A stretch of 6,202 nt of DNA from Nanobdellota archaeon (GCA_018825865.1 JAHKAF010000018.1:1-6202), one strand, 5' to 3'. Shown: positions 1 through 5,584, counted from the stretch's first letter. The notes: generated by a model not told the origin, from the sequence alone. Made by a program: numbers and translations.

Positions 1-13
1 TAAAAAAATAAAA

Positions 14-943
14 ATGGAAAAATTGAAGGTTATAAAATTTATATCATTAGTTCTATTAGTAATAGGGCTTATCTTACTTTTTGTTTACGTTCCAGTAGCT
101 TTGTTTTCAATCTTCCTTTCTATAATTTTATTTCTTGGTAGACATTATGAAAGTAAAAGAAGTTCAAATCAAAATACTCAAGAACATGAAAAAATAATAA
201 CAATTATTCAAGAATCTTCTGGGGCAAATAGAAAACTTGAAAGTTTAAAGAATTTGCTCAAGAAAGAAAATATTGACATACAAAAGACAATCTCCAAATT
301 TGACTCTCCAATTTGGTCTATTTTTATTTTTAAGTGGGGGGAACAACCACAATATTCTAAAGTTAAACCTCCAAAATTACTTTTAGAGCATCTTACCAAA
401 AAACTAAACTTTGAGATAATTGGTAATTCCTTTTATTTTATCCCCCCTAATAAAATGCCTAAAATCAGAGTAAATTTTGATATTGGAAAATGGACAGAAA
501 AGAATATAATTTCTAGATTACCAAAAAAGATCCCATATAATATCAAGTGGATAAGTTTAGTTGATTTGAGAAAGGTATTCGCTTACAAAACTACTAATTA
601 TGGGGAAACTATTTTTGATATTTTATTAAAGAAAGATAAGCAGTTCTTATCAAAGTTTCTTGAAAACATCAAAACAAAAAATATAAATTTTAGTAAAATA
701 TCTGAAGATTGGGAAATAGCAGATATAATTACTTTAAAAATAGATAACAAAATTTTAAGAAAAATCAAAAAGAATAATCTAAAGATTCTTGAAGAAGTTA
801 ATTGTAAAAAAATATTTGAAATTGCTGATGTGGAAACAGATTTTTTTAAGACTAAATTAAATGAAATAATAGAAATTAACTTAGATGAAGACCTAATTAA
901 GAACATAAAAGATAATGCTAAAGCATTAAAAGAAATTCAATAA
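14..943 (+). CDS. Two-helix membrane-anchored protein of unknown function
   Basis: I do not recognise this 309-residue protein. Residues about 6-25 and 28-43 are two strongly hydrophobic segments separated by a very short turn, so the N-terminus probably forms a membrane hairpin. The Lys/Arg-rich stretch that follows (RHYESKRSS) suggests that the remaining 265 or so residues lie in the cytoplasm. That part is rich in Lys, Ile and Asn: a helical section (about 55-95), a mixed section with aromatic residues (about 100-200), and a helical, Lys/Glu-rich C-terminus. No catalytic motif stands out. The ATG is preceded by an A-rich run, and the frame is open to the left edge of the window, so a start further upstream cannot be excluded. 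However, the ATG directly before the hydrophobic segment is sensible. The gene looks more AT-rich than smc. Being an ORF is well supported; function is open. Confidence 0.8.
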   Translation: MEKLKVIKFISLVLLVIGLILLFVYVPVALFSIFLSIILFLGRHYESKRSSNQNTQEHEKIITIIQESSGANRKLESLKNLLKKENIDIQKTISKFDSPIWSIFIFKWGEQPQYSKVKPPKLLLEHLTKKLNFEIIGNSFYFIPPNKMPKIRVNFDIGKWTEKNIISRLPKKIPYNIKWISLVDLRKVFAYKTTNYGETIFDILLKKDKQFLSKFLENIKTKNINFSKISEDWEIADIITLKIDNKILRKIKKNNLKILEEVNCKKIFEIADVETDFFKTKLNEIIEINLDEDLIKNIKDNAKALKEIQ

Positions 944-965
944 ACATGGTTTTAACAAACCCCCA

Positions 966-981
966 CCAAAACCTATAAATA
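966..981 (+). promoter_or_regulatory. Strong archaeal BRE/TATA promoter without an obvious gene
   Basis: The stretch CCAAAACCTATAAATA matches an archaeal BRE (purine-rich, CCAAAACC) followed by a TATA box (TATAAATA, 974-981). Transcription would be expected to begin about 25 nt downstream, near 1001. No long rightward ORF follows, and the next gene is on the opposite strand. The element therefore may drive a small RNA or a very short protein (see the next entry). The match is direct; activity is inferred. Confidence 0.5.
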
Positions 982-999
982 CTCTCCATTCTTCAATAA

Positions 1000-1084
1000 A
1001 TCATCGTATTGATGCTAGCGAGCTTGCCTGAGAATGAGACTGGAGGCAGACTAGGAATCGGTGTAAAAAGCCCTTAATGCGATA
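1000..1084 (+). other. Possible small RNA or 21-codon ORF downstream of orphan promoter
   Basis: This stretch begins where the upstream TATA box predicts transcription to start and is clearly more GC-rich than its surroundings. It has two readings. First, an ATG at 1012 opens a 21-codon frame ending at TAA 1075-1077, with protein-like content (SLPENETGG followed by RLGIGVKSP), but no Shine-Dalgarno. Second, it may be a structured RNA: TTGCCT (1024-1029) can pair with AGGCAG (1044-1049) using one G-U pair, and the palindromic CTAG at 1015-1018 and 1051-1054 could close an outer stem. A TTGATGC at 1009-1015, then 12 nt, then CTGA at 1028-1031 resembles the C box-guide-D' spacing of an archaeal C/D sRNA. 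The right-hand boxes are degenerate, so I do not call it one. Confidence 0.3.
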
Positions 1085-1567
1085 TTATTTCACTAGGAAT
1101 TTTTCTATGTTTTCTAGGGACAGATTAACATAAGTTGGAAGTAAATTATACTTGTCTTTAAACATAAGATATGCATAATTATCAACATCTGTGCCTTTCA
1201 GTCCTTTGAATATAATGGAATTAATCTTTAGTTTTAATTTCTTTCTTAATAACTTATTTAATCTTTGCCGAATGTTATTCTCATGAAATCTTAAATCCCT
1301 ACATATTTCAAGTTCAACTTCGTCTAAGCTATCAATAAATTCCAATAAACAGCAGATAATTGAAGAATAAACCATTGCTTTAAAAAACCCACTCCTCCTT
1401 TTGGAATGTCTGCAAAAGTATTTCCCACTTTCCCAATTATTTAACAAACTATTAATAATCTCTTGATTCATCTGAAATCCTTTTATTAGGCCTTTGCAAT
1501 TAGAAATAGCAAGAACACTTTTGTCCTTTAACAAATCAGTCCCACTTAAATCAATTTGGAATTTCAT
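1085..1567 (-). CDS. Unknown protein, faint RNase H-fold-like pattern
   Basis: This is a leftward protein of about 160 residues that I cannot assign to a family. The ATG at 1567 is chosen because a TATA-like TTTTTATA on the minus strand is centred about 25 nt upstream, which would give a leaderless message. An in-frame TTG at 1609 would add 14 residues (total 174). Visible pattern: an N-terminal strand with an Asp (MKFQIDLSGTD), a basic stretch with Cys and His (YFCRHSKRRSGF), a hydrophobic helix, a strand with acidic residues (EVELEICRD), a Lys/Arg-rich helix, then a strand and GTDVDNYAYLMF. A first-strand Asp, a middle Glu/Asp and a late Asp next to a helix is reminiscent of RNase H-like folds such as DUF3800, but this is inference only. 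It is not co-directional with either neighbour, so context gives no function. Confidence 0.7.
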   Translation of the reverse strand: MKFQIDLSGTDLLKDKSVLAISNCKGLIKGFQMNQEIINSLLNNWESGKYFCRHSKRRSGFFKAMVYSSIICCLLEFIDSLDEVELEICRDLRFHENNIRQRLNKLLRKKLKLKINSIIFKGLKGTDVDNYAYLMFKDKYNLLPTYVNLSLENIEKFLVK

Positions 1568-1586
1568 GGGATAGAAAATAGAAGAA

Positions 1587-1598
1587 TCTATAAAAATC
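1587..1598 (-). promoter_or_regulatory. TATA-like element for the minus-strand unknown gene
   Basis: On the minus strand the sequence GATTTTTATAGA lies with its TATA core about 25 nt before the ATG at 1567. This is the spacing expected for leaderless transcription in archaea and is the main reason for preferring that ATG over the TTG at 1609. A second TTTTTAAG (1613-1620, minus strand) could give a 20-nt leader instead. Confidence 0.35.
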
Positions 1599-1611
1599 TT
1601 TTCCAACAATC

Positions 1612-1620
1612 CTTAAAAAC
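1612..1620 (+). promoter_or_regulatory. Candidate TATA box for smc
   Basis: CTTAAAAAC is the best rightward TATA-like element before smc. Initiation about 25 nt downstream would fall near 1640, just before the start of the repeat-rich leader at 1643. No TATA element is suitably placed for leaderless transcription from either ATG (1701 or 1737), so smc probably has a leader of 60-100 nt. The element is weak and AT-rich sequence is common here, so confidence is modest. Confidence 0.3.
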
Positions 1621-1642
1621 CCCTATTCATTTTCTTTGATAA

Positions 1643-1736
1643 CTAAACGTCCTCGTGACTTCTGGCGAAGTGTGAAAGGAAGTCACCCTTCAGTGTTTAG
1701 ATGAAGGAGCACGAGGAAAACAAGGGGTTTCCTCGT
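1643..1736 (+). promoter_or_regulatory. Structured smc leader with alternative hairpins
   Basis: Several perfect inverted repeats are packed into 94 nt before the likely smc start. (a) GTGACTTC 1655-1662 pairs with GAAGTCAC 1679-1686 (8 bp), inside an outer CTAAAC 1643-1648 / GTTTAG 1695-1700. (b) CCTCGTG 1651-1657 pairs with CACGAGG 1710-1716 (7 bp), which excludes (a) by sharing 1655-1657. (c) ACGAGGAAA 1711-1719 pairs with TTTCCTCGT 1728-1736 (9 bp, 8-nt loop), which excludes (b). Hairpin (c) ends exactly before ATG 1737 and holds the Shine-Dalgarno-like AGGGG (1723-1727) in its loop. Mutually exclusive pairings suggest a translation or transcription switch, perhaps autoregulatory. The pairings are seen; regulation is inferred. 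If ATG 1701 is the start, part of this is coding. Confidence 0.45.
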
Positions 1737-4595
1737 ATGGCACATATAAAAAAACTGGTGATGCATGGATTTAAGAGTTTTCCTAAGAAGACAGAGATTC
1801 CTTTCACACCCGGGATTAATGTGGTGTTGGGACCGAATGGAAGCGGGAAGTCGAATATTTCTGATAGTTTGTGTTTTGTTCTTGGGCGGTTGAGTGCGAA
1901 ATCTATGAGGGCAGAGAAGTCAAGCAACTTGATTTTCCTTGGGACAAAAAATGCAGCACCGTCGAAGGAAGCGTCTGTCGAGATTGTGTTTGATAATTCT
2001 AATAAAACTTTTTCAATTGATTCGCCTGAGATTTCAATTAAGAGAACTGTCAGAAGAAACGGGCAAAGTCTTTACAAGATTAATAATGAGACTAAAACCC
2101 GTCAGGAAGTTTTGGGGTTGTTGGCACAGGCAGGCATTGACCCGAACGGATTTAATATAATTCTCCAGGGAGAAATTCAGAATTTTGTGCGGATGCATCG
2201 GGAGGAAAGACGGAAGATTATCGAAGAGGTTTCAGGAATTTCAGTTTATGAAACTAGAAAAGAGAAATCTCTGAAAGAATTGGATAAGACCGAAGATAAA
2301 TTGAGAGAGGTTCTTGCGATTTTGAAAGAGAGGACAGCTTATCTGAATAATCTTGAGAAAGAACGGCAGCAGGCATTGAAGTTTAAAAAACTCGAGAAGG
2401 ATGTTAAGAGATTCAAGGCGAGTATAATTTATCATGATTTGTCGAAAAAGAAAAAAGATACAGAGAGTATAAATCTGGAGATTTCAAAGAAGGACAAGGA
2501 GATTGAGAATGTGAAGAAAGTCATAGCGAATGTGAAAGCGTCAATTATGAGTTTTGAGTCTAAGATTAATTTTATAAATTTGAAGATTCAGGAATCTACT
2601 GGATTGGAGCAGGAGAAACTTAATCAGGAAATTGCTAATCTTAGGGCAGAACTTGCTGGAATGAATGTTAAAGTAGAGAATTATGAAAAGAAGTTGGGAG
2701 AGATTTCAAGGCAGAAACAGGAGTTGCAGGAGAGCATACGGAATAATGAAGTTTCTATTAAAGAGCTTCGGAAGGAATCACCGACGATTGCAAGAACAGA
2801 GAAGGATGTTAATGTTAAGAAAAAGGAGCTTGAGGAATTAGAGGAACAGCGGAAGAAATTTTACATGGTTAAGTCAGAGTTGAAATCTATTCGGGAAAGG
2901 ATTAAAGATAAAGGTTCAGTTCTTCAATCGTATACTAATGAGTCTGAGTTTTTACTTAAACAGATTGAGTCGCTTTCACTTGAATTATTTGATAAGAAAT
3001 TTAGCCAAAGTAAATTGGATGAATTAAAGATTTCTTTGGTTGAGAAAAAGAATTTGTTGGAAAGCTTGGCTAAGAAAGAAAAGGAATTTGAAAAAATATC
3101 TTATGCAAATGAGATTGAAATTGACAGGGAAAATAAGTTGATTGATAAAATTTCTAAGATGGATGTTTGTCCTGTTTGTAAGAGCCAGATTACTGAAGAA
3201 CATATTGATTGCATAAATAAGGAGACGCTTCCGAGGATTGATAGTCTGAAAAAAGATGTGGAAAAGTCCGATAAGGAGCTGAATGAGATTTACCAAAAGA
3301 AAGAACTTCTTAACCAGGATATAGAACAGATGGGTTTGGAGATTTCAAAAAGGGAAAGTGATTTGGTTAAATTGTCGAATATTAACGGGAAGAAGGAGCA
3401 GATTAAGGCGCTTCATGAGAAAATAGAATCTGCAAAGAAAGAATTTTTAGAGTTGGGGAAGAGGGAGAAAACACTTGATAAGATTTTCGAGGAGAATTCG
3501 AATGTTGAACATAAGTATGAGACTGCGAGGATTGAGGTCCAGGAAATTTCTTTGAGGAGCCAGAAGAATATTAGTTCAGAGATTTCGTTTAAACAGCGAG
3601 AGTTTGAACGGGCAAAGATTTCATTTAAGCAATTGTCGAGGGATGAGGAGGATTTGAATGAAGAATTGAAAGATATTATGAAGGATTTGAATTCTAAGGA
3701 GAAACTTCTTGAAAAGAAGAAAAAGCAGGAAGAGGAATTGAGTGAGAAATTTAGAAAGTTGATTTTGGAGAGAGATGGTTTTCAGTTGAAGATTCGGGAG
3801 AACGAGGCAGAGATGATTCGAAAGCAGAATGTGATTCATAATTTGGAGCAGGAGATAAATAATTTCAAGATTGATAAGGCAAGAGTTGACGCTGAGCTTG
3901 AGAATCTTGAGATGGAAATGTTGGAGTTCGACGGTGTTGAGGTGATGAAAACTAACCGAGATTCGCTTGTGCAGAAATTGGTGCAGACTAAAGAGATTCT
4001 GTCTAAGATAGGAAGCGTCAATCTTCGGGCGTTGGAAATTTATGATTCTATAAAGAAAGAGTATGACACTATAAATGAGAAAGTTGAGGTTATAACAAAA
4101 GAGAAGAACAGCATATTGAAGATAGTTCATGAAATTGATATTAAAAAGAAGAAGGCGTTTTTGGGGACGCTGGATGCTTTGAATGATATTTTCTCGAGGA
4201 ACTTTTCGCAGTTGAGTGTAAAAGGGCAGGTTTGGTTAGAGCTTGAGAATAGGAAAGACCCTTTTGCAGGAGGGGTTGGAATTGTTGTTAAGACCGGACA
4301 TGGAAAATACTTTGATGTTAAATCACTTTCAGGAGGAGAACAAACTTTGGTGGCACTTTCACTTATCTTTGCAATTCAGGAATTCAAACCTTATCATTTT
4401 TATATTCTTGATGAAATCGACGCTGCACTTGATAAGAGAAACTCTGAACGACTTGCAGGATTGCTGAGGAAATACATGCAGAAAGGACAGTATGTCGTAG
4501 TAAGTCACAACGACGAGGTTATCACAAACGCGACAAACTTGTTTGGGGTTAGTATGCATGATGGGATTAGTAAGATTATAAGTTTGAAGATATGA
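1737..4595 (+). CDS. smc: SMC chromosome-segregation ATPase with Rad50-like zinc hook instead of hinge
   Basis: SMC-type ATPases organise and segregate chromosomes by ATP-driven DNA entrapment. Numbered from ATG 1737 (952 residues), the N-head opens MAHIKKLVMHGFKSF, with Walker A GPNGSGKS at 32-39 (Lys38), an archaeal-type SAKSMRA segment, and the Q-loop in GFNIILQGEI (Gln144). Two long Lys/Glu-rich coiled coils span about 155-470 and 495-755. The C-head has NLRALEIYD near 762, signature LSGGEQ at 864-869 and Walker B FYILDEID (Asp892, Glu893), followed by the D-loop. The middle lacks the Gly-rich hinge domain of ordinary SMCs. It carries CPVC (Cys478, Cys481), the Rad50 zinc-hook motif. Family members are usually 1,150-1,200 residues, so the short length fits loss of the hinge. 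ATG 1701 would add 12 residues (MKEHEENKGFPR), but family N-termini start like the ATG 1737 form. No scpA/scpB gene is adjacent. SMC identity is sure; the hook reading is very likely. Confidence 0.95.
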   Translation: MAHIKKLVMHGFKSFPKKTEIPFTPGINVVLGPNGSGKSNISDSLCFVLGRLSAKSMRAEKSSNLIFLGTKNAAPSKEASVEIVFDNSNKTFSIDSPEISIKRTVRRNGQSLYKINNETKTRQEVLGLLAQAGIDPNGFNIILQGEIQNFVRMHREERRKIIEEVSGISVYETRKEKSLKELDKTEDKLREVLAILKERTAYLNNLEKERQQALKFKKLEKDVKRFKASIIYHDLSKKKKDTESINLEISKKDKEIENVKKVIANVKASIMSFESKINFINLKIQESTGLEQEKLNQEIANLRAELAGMNVKVENYEKKLGEISRQKQELQESIRNNEVSIKELRKESPTIARTEKDVNVKKKELEELEEQRKKFYMVKSELKSIRERIKDKGSVLQSYTNESEFLLKQIESLSLELFDKKFSQSKLDELKISLVEKKNLLESLAKKEKEFEKISYANEIEIDRENKLIDKISKMDVCPVCKSQITEEHIDCINKETLPRIDSLKKDVEKSDKELNEIYQKKELLNQDIEQMGLEISKRESDLVKLSNINGKKEQIKALHEKIESAKKEFLELGKREKTLDKIFEENSNVEHKYETARIEVQEISLRSQKNISSEISFKQREFERAKISFKQLSRDEEDLNEELKDIMKDLNSKEKLLEKKKKQEEELSEKFRKLILERDGFQLKIRENEAEMIRKQNVIHNLEQEINNFKIDKARVDAELENLEMEMLEFDGVEVMKTNRDSLVQKLVQTKEILSKIGSVNLRALEIYDSIKKEYDTINEKVEVITKEKNSILKIVHEIDIKKKKAFLGTLDALNDIFSRNFSQLSVKGQVWLELENRKDPFAGGVGIVVKTGHGKYFDVKSLSGGEQTLVALSLIFAIQEFKPYHFYILDEIDAALDKRNSERLAGLLRKYMQKGQYVVVSHNDEVITNATNLFGVSMHDGISKIISLKI
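3168..3179 (+). other. CPVC zinc-hook motif codons inside smc
   Basis: These four codons encode Cys-Pro-Val-Cys at the exact centre of the protein, between the two coiled-coil halves, followed by KSQITEEH. In Rad50 a CxxC at this position from each of two molecules jointly binds one zinc ion and joins the coiled-coil tips. A further Cys follows 11 residues after the second Cys. The motif is seen; zinc binding is inferred from the Rad50 family. Confidence 0.8.
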
Positions 4596-4623
4596 TTTGT
4601 ATCATGCTCGTCGATACCCAAGG

Positions 4624-4652
4624 GCATAAACGCAGTCACTTCGCATAACGCA
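4624..4652 (+). repeat. Direct repeat upstream of the toxin-antitoxin promoter
   Basis: GCATAAACGCA (4624-4634) and GCATAACGCA (4643-4652) are near-identical copies with a 19-bp start-to-start spacing, close to two helical turns. They end 4 bp before the BRE/TATA of the antitoxin gene. This position would suit a regulator, possibly the RelB-like antitoxin itself or a RelB-RelE complex. That role is inferred. Confidence 0.4.
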
Positions 4653-4656
4653 TCAA

Positions 4657-4670
4657 AAAATATTTAAACC
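4657..4670 (+). promoter_or_regulatory. TATA box of the relBE-like operon (leaderless)
   Basis: AAAATATTTAAACC contains an archaeal TATA core (TTTAAA, 4663-4668) centred about 27 nt before the ATG at 4692. Transcription should begin within a few nt of the start codon, and no Shine-Dalgarno precedes it, so the antitoxin message is probably leaderless. Confidence 0.55.
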
Positions 4671-4691
4671 ATACTAACCTATATAATAACT

Positions 4692-4910
4692 ATGGTAACA
4701 ACAATACAAGTAAGTCCTGAATTATTGGGAAAGTTACAAATGATGAAAATGCATGTTAAGGAAAGTTATGAAGATATTATCTGGGATTTAATTGAGGATA
4801 GGCTGGAGTTTTCCGACGAGACTAAGAAAAATATTGCTCAGGCAGAGAAGGATTTTAAAGAAGGAAAAACAATCTCTCTTGAAGAGTTAAAGAAGAAAAG
4901 AGGTTTGTAA
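4692..4910 (+). CDS. RelB-like antitoxin with ribbon-helix-helix-type N-terminus
   Basis: This 72-residue protein is the likely antitoxin of a type II toxin-antitoxin pair. Residues 3-7 (TTIQV) form a probable beta strand, followed by two helices (PELLGKLQMMKMH and ESYEDIIWDLIEDRLE). This is the strand-helix-helix order of ribbon-helix-helix DNA-binding antitoxins. The charged C-terminus (KNIAQAEKDFKEGKTISLEEL) is typical of the flexible part that wraps around and neutralises a RelE/ParE toxin. The gene is leaderless behind its own TATA box, and its TAA is immediately followed by the toxin ATG. The antitoxin is expected to bind its operator and repress the operon, and the direct repeat at 4624-4652 is a candidate site. 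The family assignment rests on the pattern and on the partner gene. VapB-like would be the alternative name. Confidence 0.85.
   Translation: MVTTIQVSPELLGKLQMMKMHVKESYEDIIWDLIEDRLEFSDETKKNIAQAEKDFKEGKTISLEELKKKRGL
4900..4904 (+). promoter_or_regulatory. Internal Shine-Dalgarno for the toxin gene
   Basis: GAGGT lies within the last codons of the antitoxin, 6 nt before the toxin ATG at 4911. The first gene of the operon is leaderless while the second uses a Shine-Dalgarno, a common archaeal arrangement for internal operon genes. Confidence 0.55.
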
Positions 4911-5159
4911 ATGTATTCTATTGAATTTGCTAAAACAGTTGAAAAACAACTGGATAAACTTCCTGATATGGTTCAAGAGAGGATTCTTTTGGCTCTCGAT
5001 AGAATAAAAATAAACCCTTTTCGTTATGTTAAGAGAAAACAGGGAACCCCTTATTTTATTCTTAGAATTGGAAGCTATAGGGCAATACTTGATATAAAAC
5101 AAAACAAGTTGATTATCTTAGTGCTGGAAATAGGACCAAGAAAAAAAGTTTATAAATAA
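4911..5159 (+). CDS. RelE/ParE-family toxin
   Basis: This 82-residue protein has the archaeal RelE pattern. An N-terminal strand (YSIEFAKTVEKQLDKL) and helix are followed by a basic linker (INPFRYVKRKQGTPYF), then the strands LRIGSYRAILDI (Arg52, Arg57) and KLIILVLEIGPRKKVYK (Arg77, Lys78, Tyr81). RelE toxins cleave mRNA in the ribosomal A site, and the related ParE poisons gyrase. The basic residues and the Arg-Lys-x-x-Tyr end favour the RelE mode, but this is inference. The usual His before the last Arg (GHRK) is Pro here (GPRK), and the usual Asp of GDYR is Ser. The gene starts directly after the antitoxin stop with an internal GAGGT. Its last 47 bp overlap a convergent minus-strand gene. 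Confidence 0.9.
   Translation: MYSIEFAKTVEKQLDKLPDMVQERILLALDRIKINPFRYVKRKQGTPYFILRIGSYRAILDIKQNKLIILVLEIGPRKKVYK
5093..5110 (-). terminator. T-rich tract after the secreted-protein gene
   Basis: On the minus strand, shortly after the stop at 5113, the sequence reads TTGTTTTGTTTTATA. Archaeal intrinsic terminators are often just such T-rich tracts without a strong hairpin. It lies antisense inside the toxin gene. Termination is inferred, and the region is AT-rich throughout. Confidence 0.25.
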
Positions 5160-5529
5160 TATTGCCTAGGTTGAATTTAATTCTCATCTCTCTCACATCC
5201 TCTTTGCATTCATGATATTTCATTCTTGCTTCCCTCGCTTTTTGATAAACTGCTTCCTGAAAGTTTGGATTGCGTTCACCACCTTCTAATAATTTTGAAA
5301 AATCTTCGTCTAAAGGGATCTCGTAGGATTTAGATAATTTTTTGACTTCGCTTAAAAATCCATCATAAGGTCCTTTTTTTTGGATATCAAGTAAAATTTC
5401 AGAATAGAAATCTTTCCAGTCTTTTAATAAATCACATTCTTGGCAATTCCCTCCTGCATAAATAGGATTTGTCGTCGCTAAAACAAATGTCATTCCAATT
5501 AGAGATAGTAATCTTGAAATGGTTTTCAT
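5113..5529 (-). CDS. Small secreted protein of unknown function
   Basis: This is a 138-residue protein with a clear Sec signal peptide: Lys2/Arg6, a hydrophobic core (LLSLIGMTFVLATT) and a likely cut after IYA at residue 25. The mature part starts GGNCQEC (Cys29, Cys32) and is a hydrophilic, helical, Lys/Glu-rich domain with a further Cys108 (YHECKED). Two or three cysteines outside the membrane could form a disulphide. The last 15 or so residues (IIYKLFFLVLFPALR) are hydrophobic and lie antisense to the conserved toxin C-terminus, so they may be an accidental tail rather than a native end. A GAGGGAG Shine-Dalgarno lies 2 nt before the ATG, and TATA-like elements lie at 5549-5570. I recognise no family, so the role is open. 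Confidence 0.75.
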   Translation of the reverse strand: MKTISRLLSLIGMTFVLATTNPIYAGGNCQECDLLKDWKDFYSEILLDIQKKGPYDGFLSEVKKLSKSYEIPLDEDFSKLLEGGERNPNFQEAVYQKAREARMKYHECKEDVREMRIKFNLGNIIYKLFFLVLFPALR

Positions 5530-5548
5530 ATCTCCCTCAGAAATTTTG

Positions 5549-5570
5549 ATTTTATAAACTTTTATATGTT
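5549..5570 (-). promoter_or_regulatory. TATA region for the secreted-protein gene
   Basis: On the minus strand two TATA-like elements follow each other: ACATATAAAAG (about 5570-5560) and TTTATAAAATC (about 5559-5549). The first would start transcription near 5540, giving a leader of about 11 nt that still contains the GAGGGAG Shine-Dalgarno at 5538-5532. The second would give a leaderless message. The first fits better. Confidence 0.45.
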
Positions 5571-5584
5571 TTTTGTTAGGGAGA

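Noticed and set aside
598..906. 102-codon minus-strand frame within the first gene
   Set aside because: Low-complexity hydrophobic Ser/Phe/Leu content is expected opposite a Lys/Glu-rich gene; it is a shadow.
944..1084. tRNA gene
   Set aside because: No acceptor-arm pairing and no GGTTCGA-like T-loop could be found in this or the other gaps.
3621..4130. 169-codon minus-strand frame inside smc
   Set aside because: It is a Leu/Ile/Phe-rich mirror of the coiled-coil codons of smc, with no independent promoter or start signal.
1737..4595. Calling the large ATPase Rad50 because of the CPVC motif
   Set aside because: The GFKSF start, the GFNIILQGEI Q-loop region, SAKSMRA, NLRAL and the C-terminal head all follow SMC rather than Rad50, and no Mre11 gene is adjacent.
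4599..4617. Hairpin GTATC/GATAC as an smc terminator
   Set aside because: The stem is only 5 bp with a 9-nt loop and is not followed by a T-rich tract.
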